Shown here in pieces: positions 23,183-33,544 of a stretch of 64,000 nucleotides of DNA. The translations under genes were made by a program, and so were the position numbers. The notes under the pieces are model-generated. The model saw nothing but the letters and a program-made list of their open reading frames with translations, did not search any database and was not told the DNA's origin. Numbering within the stretch: the stretch's first letter is position 1; each line of letters starts with the position of its first letter. This DNA comes from Harmothoe impar (Eukaryota; Annelida; Polychaeta; Phyllodocida; Polynoidae), in NCBI GenBank assembly GCA_947462335.1, contig OX381704.1:24575955-24639954 (forward strand), written 5' to 3'.

Positions 23183-23372
23183 ACCATAAATTCCTGTGTA
23201 TACCTGCATCTTACATATAGCCCACACCCCAACTTTGAGAGAATCCTATAACCTCTACCTAGGGCTTGGAAATTGTGATCTTAGTACTGTATTATCCTTT
23301 AAACACCCTTGTATTACCCACTTTTAGACCTGAGAATATTGTATAACCCACACTAGAGGTTTGGTCCTATGC
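23183..23372. mobile_element. degenerate copy of the TACCGTAAATTCCCGCGT element
   Basis: The order TACCATAAATTCCTGTGTAT, ACCTGCATCTTACATATAGC, CCACACCCCAACTTTGAG, AATCCTATAACC, TTAGTACTGT matches the better copy at 29689-29914. The right end is eroded. Confidence 0.6.
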
Positions 23373-24000
23373 AGGAATTTATAGTAGTCATTTATTAGTG
23401 ATTAGTACATCCATTACCAGTCAGTTGCATGGCGCTGGTTGATATGCAACAACCACAACATGAGTTACCTGTGCAATGATAACTCCATCTATTGAAGCCA
23501 GTTTGTCTACATAACATTTATGTCCTGTAGAAGAGGCCATGTAGAGACTTGAGTCTGTCTTTGATATATGCATTTTTCAAAAACACAAAAAAGGTGTCCT
23601 ATTCAGAAAACCTCATTGGAATAGGTTGATCCATCTTTAAAAAAGATCTGGCTAAGTAGATACATACATAGATAAAGTTACACCGCATATCATATTCAAT
23701 AATAATATCATTAGGAACGGTTACCTTTGAGCATGAGAATAAGTGCAATTACAATCTTGTCGTATAGATAAATATCTCATGATTTACTTGCTGTCACCTG
23801 GTGTGGAATTCCTGTGGGTAGCTAGTTAGTGAAATTCATAGTTTAGCAAACTCTTAAACTCGATTTAATAATGCTGATAAGTTAGCGGTTTTGACTAAGA
23901 TATATATAAGCATTGACTAACCCCAGGAATTTTCTGTGTACGATAAATGAACAACGACTTTGTTGAGACCCAACTCCCTTAAAACAGTGTCATATATCTA

Positions 24001-24014
24001 TATCTATCTATCTA

Positions 24015-24096
<82 letters not shown>
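24001..24096. repeat. (TATC)n then (TA)n compound microsatellite
   Basis: Roughly 60 bases of TATC units pass into a TA run of 36 or so bases. Confidence 0.97.
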
Positions 24097-24100
<4 letters not shown>

Positions 24101-24779
24101 GGGACTGGCTGGCAGCACCGATGGCAATAGTGTTGGCCCCTTGATAACCTGCTGATCATGATGACACGCCTACGTCAAGATTATAGCTAAATTGCCTACA
24201 TCAGTACCAAGGAAGCACACATTATGGACTATATTTAGAACAACATACCATGTATATTGACAGTTCAGATTAAAATGGCTGCCAAAAACAGATAATGTAG
24301 CATATGGGATGGAAGTAATATCGTGTATCTTAAATATCCACGTGTCAAATCTATAATTATCACTGTAAATAGCGGGCTTTAATTATATCATATATCCTAT
24401 AGCTAATACTGTTTCGGAATAGTCCAGCTATATAGTTACATAAAAATCATGATTTAGGGAAAACTTTGTATTTTCTATTATATTTTACATTTTTGATGAA
24501 AGATATGCTAGAATTAGAGAAATATTGGCAAATTTGGTATCAAATTAAAGATTATGTTGTCAGTAATGAAGTCAGCTAGGAATAACTTGCATTATCACAA
24601 CCTTTGCTGATCAATAAACTCTAGATCACTAAAATATGAAAATTTATCGCAAAAAGTCCAAATTTCCCTATGTATTCAAGCCTCAAGTAAAAAATTATGA
24701 AGAAAAAAAAAAACACCCTCGTCATATTTTTCACTGCCTGGTGATGAGAAACAGTGGCCTTTCGGCGGACATATCAGAT

Positions 24780-25105
24780 TTCATTGGGGGGGGGGCATGG
24801 GGGCCCACTCAAACCAGCTTTTAAGTGTCGGTTTTTTGCATGATAGTGCATAATTACAGACGCTTATTTTGAAATGGTATAGAAATGTAATGTTTGAACC
24901 CCCTTAGATTTTGATCAGGGGCCTAGACCCCTGGGCCCCACTTTACCCTGTTTTGAAGAAGTAAGGTTTGGTAATTATATGTATTTTAGTGTAGGGTCTT
25001 GACAAATTGGGGGGGGGGGCAAACACATTCAGCCCCCCCCCTTCCTCTATCATTGGGAGAGCCCCCCCCCCTGCCTCCCCCCTTTTTTCCTACGCCACTG
25101 AATAT
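24780..25105. repeat. G/C-run-rich degenerate element
   Basis: Poly-G near 24785 and 25010 and poly-C near 25036 and 25065 flank AT-rich sequence, ending CTACGCCACTGAAT. It resembles the remains of a dispersed element; its family is unknown. Confidence 0.45.
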
Positions 25106-25511
25106 CGTACAGGAAATGCTATACTAGTAATCATAGATATCATCTTACTGTCATGTGATCAAATGAACATACAGTCCAAGATTAGCATGGTTACCATGGC
25201 AACCTATATGTATCCTACTTCGATAGTCCCCGTGTATAGCCAGCTATCTGGATCGATGGGGTGGTAGGCGGTGTCACGAGCATTATTGGTGAACCATTTC
25301 ACGGAATTAGGTTCTATACACACCCCTTAACCTCTTGAATACGTGGAATAAATGAAATACACAGTATTGCTCCCCCGAATTGCTTTTCTCCCATTGTATT
25401 TCGTACTATAGCATGATGTATAGGGCATTGTGTTACAGTGCTGTGACGTATAGGTACTGCATGTGGGGCCAATATAGTCGCTGTCGGTGTAATTGTGGAC
25501 AGCGTAAATTT

Positions 25512-25732
25512 AGTCCCCTAAGGACGGCATGATGCCTTAAGGCTGCATTTTCACTCGTTGTCATGATACACCCATGCAATGTGCACCATGGATGTACCTC
25601 AGTATAGTGAATGTATGTCACAGCCAGATAGTTGCTGTGCATTGGTGCATCATGCAGACCCCCATATGGCCTTTATCATAACGACAAAACGGGCATAGTG
25701 TATTGGGGCACTGTAACAGGTTAGATATACTT
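25512..25732. repeat. Family A copy, degraded
   Basis: CCCCTAAGGACGGCATGATG opens it; GTGCATTGGTGCATCATGCA and GGGCATAGTGTATTGGGGCA follow. Confidence 0.7.
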
Positions 25733-26875
25733 TATCTCCAACCTATGCCCACTGTCATACCCTGGAGGAGACATGTATTACAAGTGGTTCATATTAGTAA
25801 CAAATTACTTCTTTAAAAAAAAGTGTTAATATGCCATTTAGGGTTACTCCCTCATCTTCCTATTCCATACAATAAATCAAACACCAATCCTTCACTCGGT
25901 CCCTTAAACAGGGGAGACGGAAACAATCATGTTATTGGTGAATAAGCAAGTAGTGCCTGACCTCCTGTACCTCTTTCAATACAATACGATACAATCTCTT
26001 TTTTTAATCTAAACTGCAACAGACAGGAACCAAGTTCTTGTATTTTGTCTATTACAGCAAGGCAGAGATATTTCTTTCTCGACATCAAGCATGTAATGAT
26101 ATTCAATGCATCTTCAGTTGATGCTACTTTGACTTATTGAAAAAATGCTTTGATGGTTTTTAACATATAAAGGGTGTGTTACGTCCTGTCTATCATACTG
26201 TTGGTACAATCAAAAAATAAGAAATAAAAATCTTATGTCAGAGGACCCCTCCCCCCGACTTTTCCCTGTGGGAGAGGTAAGATCTGAAAATCCTGAACAT
26301 TAAATACTTTTATAATAGGTTCATTCACAGGTGTTATAATAGGGAAGTTCTGGGGAGGGGGTGCGCCAACATAATCAGTCCCACCCCACCTCTGTAATTA
26401 TAGGGTGAGTGGGGGTGGTACACCCGGTAGAGAAGTACATAGTATGGGAGCAGACAAGTAGGAGACTACAGTTCACATCCACAATAACAAATGTCAGGTG
26501 TGTCGTAATTCTGCTGCCGAAGGAGAGGAAGTGCAGTGGCTCTTTAAAAACAAAGCTCGGGCTAATGTCAAAGTTGACACAACACTTTTAGGACATTGAT
26601 GTTACGGTGATTGGTGGAGGGGATGCTTTAATGTCAGCTTGTGCCGATGGTCTCTCTCCCCAAATATACCCTCCTTCATGCCAGAAAAACTACTGCCAAA
26701 TAAAAGGAACATGAGACACCTTTGTTGATTAAATCTCGCAATTTTATGTCTGTAAATCGGTAAATTGATTTAAAGAAAGGGGTAAAGAAATTTGGATCCT
26801 TCGTGGCGTTGTTTGTGCTTGAATCTGGGGGAATCGGAGCAGTGTGTGCTGTTGTTAGTTATTTGAATAGGAAGC

Positions 26876-26976
26876 TACCCAGTTGGCAAACAATTCAGTT
26901 CAACATTGAATCAACATTGAATCAACATTGACAACCATTTTTCAATGTTGATTCAATGTCCTGTGCCCACTGGGTA
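26876..26976. mobile_element. 101-bp MITE TACCCAGTTGGC...GCCCACTGGGTA
   Basis: The inverted ends enclose CAACATTGAATCAACATTGA and its inverted partner CAATGTTGATTCAATG. A second, partial copy (TCAATGTTAATTCAAG with GTGCCCACTGAG) is at 38441-38477. Confidence 0.85.
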
Positions 26977-27430
26977 ATGTGTTCAAATCCCTAAGTCTTG
27001 TATTGAAGCAAAAGACAATTGAAGTTGAAAAACGTATTTCCAAATAATCATTTGAGGTTTGTCGCATTTGAACATTACTTTATATAATTAGGTACGACAT
27101 CGCCTACTCTAATTCCAGAGTTATAATGTTCCCAGTGAGTATTATCCAGACGGCATTGTTTAATGGGACCCATATGTGTTTTACTTGGCAAGTGGAGTTT
27201 GCCCTAGGGATGTCATTGACATCCAATTTATGCTGATGACGATTATTGACATATAATTGCCGATAGGGCAATGTATTGCAATGTAACTAGAGTACACCTG
27301 AAACACTGTTTATTACCTAAATAAGTCGAAAAATAAGCAGAACCTGCTGTTCAAAGTAATACCACTTCAGTTCCTTTGTTTTGCCTTGAAATGTTGTCAT
27401 GATAATCCTCATCCTTAACTGTTAGACTTA

Positions 27431-27733
27431 AAGGGTGCCTCCACCAACGACCGTCCATCTGTCCGTCCATAAAATCCGTCCAAAAAAATAGGGAAATGGA
27501 CGTTTTTGATGGACGGACGGACAAAACTCACTTCCACCAAGATCCGTCCATCAATCCGTCCAGTTTTTGGTCAAAATGTGGACTGATTGATGGACGGAAG
27601 GGACGGACGGTCCTTGGTGGAAGTGATTTGAAGTGGGTTTTGTCCATCCGTCCATCAAATCCGTCCAGATACCTACTTTTTTGGACGGATTTTATGGACG
27701 GACGGATGGATGGTCGTTTGTGGAGGCACCCTT
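27431..27733. mobile_element. Harbinger-like MITE A, nested
   Basis: The ends AAGGGTGCCTCCACCAACGA and TGGAGGCACCCTT are inverted, with CCGTCCAT-type repeats inside. TTA flanks it at 27428-27430 and 27734-27736. A 3-bp TTA duplication is the habit of PIF/Harbinger elements. Confidence 0.85.
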
Positions 27734-27736
27734 TTA

Positions 27737-28410
27737 AGCGGTGATTCCACCAACGCCACGTGACGGATCCGTCCACTTTTTGGACGGATCCGTCCACTTT
27801 TTGGACGGATCCGTCCACTGACGGGTTGGTGGAAGCCATTTTCCCCGTCATCAGGACGCCAAAAGTGTGACGGATCCGTCAGAATGGCTTCCACCAATCC
27901 GTCCGTCGACGGATCCGTCAACGGACGGACCAGTGGAAGCAGGAAAATGGAAATCCGTCCATCAACGGGTGACGGATCCGTCACCATTTTGGCGGATCCG
28001 TCAAGTGACGGAAATATCTAAATATTTTAATATTTCCATCCCTTGACGGATCCGCCAAAATGTGACGGATCCGTCACCCGTTGACGGACGGATTTCCATT
28101 TTCCTGCTTCCACCAGTCCGTCCGTTGACGGATCCGTCGATGGACGGATCAGTGGATCACTTTTTTGGGTCCTTATGACGGCTCATTTGGCTTCCACCAA
28201 TCCGTCCATTGATGGATCCGTCCATCGACGGATTCGTCAAAAAAGGTGCCTAGTCTATCAAATATGGACAGATCCGCTGACGGACGGAATCAGTGGAAGC
28301 AGAAACTGGACGGATCCGTCCGAAATGGACGGATTTGACCAATCCGTTGACGGACGGAGAGGAAGGGGAAATTGACGGATCCGTCACGTGGCGTTGGTGG
28401 AGTCAGCCCT
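27737..28410. mobile_element. Harbinger-like MITE B with GACGGATCCGTC palindromes
   Basis: The ends AGCGGTGATTCCACCAACGC and GCGTTGGTGGAGTCAGCCCT are inverted. TTA flanks it at 27734-27736, shared with MITE A, and at 28411-28413. The interior is packed with copies of the perfect palindrome GACGGATCCGTC and close variants, and with Lys/Ser-like artefact ORFs. Confidence 0.88.
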
Positions 28411-28995
28411 TTAGAGTCTAGAACATAATGCCCATCAATCCTAGAGAATGATCAATAATTGGATTAAAATGTAATCGGAGGACACCACAAATAAAAGCTA
28501 TGATCTCATTTCCGACAGTTTCATACTTTTAAGCAGTGGGGAACACCCTCTCTGAGAGTGTACACTGATGTTGGCACATGCAGGAACCATTATCTTGTAC
28601 ATACAATGTCATGTGTTTCTCCACTGGTAGAGAAAACTATTTCTTATAAGAATTCTTTAAACTTAAAAAAAGAATTGACATAATCATATTGACATATCAA
28701 AAATGTCAATACGATGCATTGACATAATGGCGATATGTCAATATAGCGAATGTCAATGACATCCCTAGTTTGCCCATATATTATGGGGTTTGGTCATCAT
28801 TTTTGTCCATGGCTGGCATGCAGTGGGAGCCCAGTAGGGCTACTAGTATTAAAACTGACAACTCATCATTTGAAATACGTTACAGATATTTCAAAACAAA
28901 CTGAAAATCTGATTATTCTGAGACATGACCATTTAGAGTACAATTTGTGTGCCGTTTTCTCAAAGGTGGGTTGCGTGGATCTGGGCATGCCAATA

Positions 28996-30147
28996 TACAC
29001 TGTAAAAAAATTTCTGTTAAAATAACGAAGAGTCACTGGCAACACTGGATGCCAGACTTTCACTGTGAAAATAACGGTCACCATCGTTTCAAATTATCCG
29101 TACTAATAACGGTGAAGGTATGGCACCCAGTGGTGCCAGTGAATCACTGTTAATCTAACAAAATATGGAACATCACTGTTATTTTAATACAGTGCCTAAA
29201 CAATATTTAACTCATTTATCCCAGTATTTTTCCGTCCATTTATCCACCTATACCTAACTCTATGCTCAATATGGTTCCATGCCAAATTTGGTACCATGTC
29301 CAATCAGCAATAGCATCTTAGTGTCAAGACTTCAGTCCTAATCATTGGGAATCAGTCTATGAGAGCCTTATAAAATGCTTCATGACACTTTGTAATGCCA
29401 GTCCATGAGAAGAAGTCACTCTAGGATGGCTACAGAGCAAACATTACAGCTGTTTATCTATTTTTTTTCTTATTGCCACAAAAATTGGTTTTCTTAGCAT
29501 CCATGAAAAGCTCCTCATGAACCAAACTGCCACCTGGTGTGATAAAACTAAACATCAATTAAACGAAGCTTCACCGTAAAATACATAAACTGTGTTTCAC
29601 TATAAAATAAACTGTGTTTCACTGTGCTTAATTACGGATATTCAAAGTAAAATTGATCAATTTTACATTGCCCCACTGTAAAAATATATACCGTAAATTC
29701 CCGCGTACTACCCGCATCTTGCGTATAACCCGCACCCCCAACTCAGGGGAATCCTATAACCCGTTTTTGAATTTGAAAATTTCAATTTTAGTACTGTTCT
29801 ATAGTAATAAAAACCCTCGTATAACCCGCACCCTATATAGGCATGTTTGGTATCAAATGAAAGCTACGTTTGGTTCGCATACAACCCGCGGGTAGTACGC
29901 GGGAATTTACAGTAATGATGATCCACCGTAAAAGCTTATATTGATTCTCTGTATATTCAACTGAATATTTTTAAAAGACATAGCTTCACCGTAAATGAAT
30001 AAACTGTGTTTCACTGTACTGGATTAAAGATATTCACAGTAAAATTGGTTGACCTAAAATTGCTTCACCGTAATCACATTTACGATGATCCACAGTGAAG
30101 TTTTGCATTGACTCTTCGTACATTCAACAGAATATTTTTACAGTGTA
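28996..30147. mobile_element. TIR element TACACTGTAAAAA, 1.15 kb
   Basis: The left end TACACTGTAAAAAAATTTCT pairs with the right end GAATATTTTTACAGTGTA. Repeated motifs ACTGTAAA, CACCGTAAA and AACTGTGTTTCACTGT fill it. It is interrupted by the element at 29689-29914. Confidence 0.75.
29689..29914. mobile_element. TIR element TACCGTAAATTCCCGCGT, nested
   Basis: The ends TACCGTAAATTCCCGCGTAC and GTACGCGGGAATTTACAGTA are inverted, with internal CGTATAACCCGCACC repeated twice in direct order. It sits inside 28996-30147. Degenerate relatives are at 23183 and about 49917. Confidence 0.85.
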
Positions 30148-30454
30148 GGGCCCACTTGGATGCAGAAGGCAAAACTATGGTGGGCCGCAAGACAAATAGT
30201 ATAGTCTTTGCCTTATTTCAATTCCCACTTTTTTCCTATGCCGATTGCATTTGGACATTGTCGGTCCCTCAGTGAGCCATTATAGGTAAACCCTATTCTA
30301 CATGCAGCTTATGAGACTGTATGTGAGCACCCCCTGAGGGTGACAACTGACATAATTATCGCAGTACTTTTTAATTCAAAATTTGTACCTTTGTAGGGGG
30401 GATGTTTTCTTTAATTAAAAATACGATTGGCAGGACACAGAGGTTCACATTAAG

Positions 30455-30920
30455 GTGTGTTTCAGGCAACATGGCCCAAAAGGTAAGGGTAGGTAGGTCG
30501 GATTCTTTAAGATGTTTTTTCTCTATTAACTAGAAATATCAAGAAGCTGTTGGATATTTCTCTTAAAAATCCATTTTCTGGGGCCAGACGAAAAAAATGG
30601 TCAATGGATTTCGTGCACCTTTTTTTCGGATTTTTTTGTCAATGGATTTCTCTTGCTTCATTTTTTTTTTTGAGAAATCGAGAATTTCTTCCTTTTAAAA
30701 AAAATGTCTTTCTTCAGTTGTTTCCCCCAGGTCAAGCAATGCATTTTTTGTTATAGGTCTGGGTCGGAGTCTGGGTAAAAATGAATTAACTAGGAATTAT
30801 TGGATATTATTTTAAAAAAAAGAGAATTTCTTGAGTTTCTTTAGAAATGGAAAAATACAAAATTGGATCCTAGGATCGGCCCTTTTTGGAAACTAGGGTC
30901 GGGTGGTCTGACACGTGTCC
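30455..30920. mobile_element. element with GTTTCAGGTAAC / GTAGGTCGGATT, copy at 30.5 kb
   Basis: GTGTGTTTCAGGCAACATGG then GTAGGTAGGTCGGATTCTTT starts it, and a diverged inverted end (AGGGTCGGGTGGTCTGACAC) closes it. It belongs to the family best seen at 50908-51134. Confidence 0.55.
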
Positions 30921-31639
30921 AATATTGTGGAATTATATGTAATCAATAATGGTATATAATTTATGTAACCAAATGTCAGGTGGTGGGGGATGGACTATAG
31001 TCTAGTTCCTCCCACACTCCCCAGGGCGTCCCTACCAACCTCCTTTGTTGTAGTTACCAGCTAGTCCCCTCTATTGTAGCTCAACAGGAGTTGGTAAAAT
31101 ATTCACTTCACTTCTTAACCTATTGCATAATGTGGGAATTGGAATTTCCAGGGATGACTAACTGGTTAGTACTGGTATTAATCTCCAGGGGGGAGTACCC
31201 GCGTTCCCGCCGTGACGTCACTGCTGGCCGATGCTACACCAGATATGGACAGTTAAAACCCAGGAAAGGAGCCTATTAGTCATTATGACGACCTAGGCTG
31301 TCATAATGAATAACGGCAGGTGCTCTGGCGAATGGTGTATGAATATAGTCTCTAATTAGTTCACCTCTTAACGAGAGGCATCCCTTTCACATATATATAT
31401 AGGTGTACTCTTGATTGAACTAAGTAGCGTTACTTGTTATCAATCAGTTGCTTGCCAATGGGTGAGAATGATGGCCCCATAGGTATAGAGACCACTCTGC
31501 TCCCTGTCACCAGTTTATAGCTCAAGATAGAAAGAGCCATGCAGATTTACTTCATTCAATTAACACTGGGTTGCAGCATGTGCCAGTGCATGTCCAATGT
31601 TCAACACCCAGATACATCCTAGGTTGTCCCAATAAATAC

Positions 31640-31895
31640 CCAATGGTGTTGAGAGTTGTCATTACTGATGACTTTAGGTCTTCAAATTAACAATACCTAA
31701 ATCAACAACCTTAAGATAGTTATTCTGACTACCCAATCCATGTGACTACCTAAGGTCGTCATTATGACAACTTTGGTCTAAATGATTTAGATATGACTAC
31801 CTTAGGTTATCACAATGATGACCTAAGGTCGTCACCTTGATGACCTAAGGTCGTCCATTTTGGTATTGAAATGACGACCCTGAGGTTTTCAGTGA
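31640..31895. repeat. short-repeat cluster around GACCTAAGGTCGTC
   Basis: Several imperfect copies of GATGACCTAAGGTCGTCA and CTACCTTAGGTT variants occur in both orientations at about 25-60 base spacing. It directly abuts a Family A fragment. Confidence 0.7.
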
Positions 31896-31963
31896 GATGA
31901 CATTTGTCGTCATGATGCACCAATGTAGCACCGGCGAGTAACTGCTACATTGGTGCATCATTT
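31893..31963. repeat. Family A, single B hairpin
   Basis: GACATTTGTCGTCATGATGC, ACCAATGTAGCACCGGCGAG, then GCTACATTGGTGCATCATTT. Confidence 0.8.
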
Positions 31964-33544
31964 GCCCGTATTCATATTTGCCTAAGACTACGCCTCCCCT
32001 CAAGAGGGGTCTAAATTGTATCCCTCCTACAATCCACGTTCACTCCCCTGTTGTTCAAAACATACCCCTTCATTAGGCTGCACTTTCAAGGTCGCTAGTA
32101 CTTCCCCGTTGTTTACTAATTTCAGTTGTTTACTGGCATCCTCCCATGTTTACTGATGTCTAAATGCGATTTAAATATGGTCTGCGTATACTAGATATAT
32201 TTTCCATGACCATGCATATATACACGACCAATATAGAATTGCATTGTTGTATTTCACACGATGGTTTCGTGTGACCGCCAGTACTGCACGACATGCCGGA
32301 CCCTGGATGGCCGTTGCTAGATGCTCCAGTCGTCACTTCATTGATTTCCCATCATGCTGTGCCGACGCCATGTTGCTTCGGCCAACAGGTGCCCCCCCCC
32401 CCCCCACACACACACACCTTACCACAGTCTCAAATAGACACTTAATATCCAGGCCCCAATAGTCAGACACTGCTGGGCCAGGGAACCGGGAAGAAAATTG
32501 CCCATCACCGGGGCCTAATGTGACGATTGTTTGGTTAGAATGAACCATTACATGTACTGTTTTGAACAACGTGAATGGCACAGTGACACACGCATTTCAG
32601 TTATATCACATGCATCCTATTACAAGTATTTCGCAGGTGCATCATTTTCCCTTGACATGGATATGGCAGTGGAAGTTCTTTCATGGCACTGCGATTGTTA
32701 TTGTGTACATTTATCTTTCGGTAAAACAATTGCTAGTTTTGATTCGTTTGAATACATGTATAGTGTCTAATATATAGTAGGCACTTTGGCAAGATGCACA
32801 GGAATGAGCTCCTATTCACTTTTATCGGCATGGAATAGAACTCTTGCATGTAGTGCGAATTAATCAAATCCTATTCAGATATGAACATTCCAAGGGGCCC
32901 GTTTCACAAGAGTGGTGAAAAGAATGTGGACAAATGTTATTTTTGACGCTAGTATACTGTTACAATATCAGTCAGCTAGAAATGACCATATCTGCATTCA
33001 AGAAGGACTGGACATTGTGGGCAGTCTATGTTATTTTTTACATATACACTGTTAACCTAAATTTTAAATATACTTTTAAAAAAAAGATCAATGGCGTTAT
33101 GATATCCTGATTCTATTGCTGGCCACACCCTTTAGACGATAGTAAACAAGATAAGGCGTAACAATAACGGCGTTAACGTTAGCGTACGTGTGTACTGTAC
33201 CGCCCCAGTCGACATGACCCTCGTGTCGGCGACCATTCTTGCAGCATCAGCAGTTCGCTGCTAACTCCATCAGGATATGATAACGAGCACATCGAGGTGC
33301 GTGGCTGAATACAACAGACACTTGTCTCATGTGGACCCCGACAAGCAGTAATGTGCTGTCCTATAAGACGGCTATTAGCGGCCGGCCATTTGTTGACAAC
33401 ATGGGGGGGGGGGGGGGGGGGGTGGGTAGTATGTGGAATTATTTCAGTCCCCTGCTCCTCATTTTTACCCCCTCCCCCCCGCCCCACTCATCGCCCCTCC
33501 CCCACCTTCACCCAAATCCACCAACCCCTTCCCCCCTCCTAGTT

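Larger units (their letters stand above)
27205..28767. mobile_element. hAT-like non-autonomous element with 8-bp duplication
   Basis: It starts TAGGGATGTCATTGACAT and ends ATGTCAATGACATCCCTA. GTTTGCCC flanks both sides (27197-27204 and 28768-28775), a perfect 8-bp target duplication, which fits the hAT superfamily. It contains no transposase; its interior holds two other elements (27431-27733 and 27737-28410). Confidence 0.9.
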
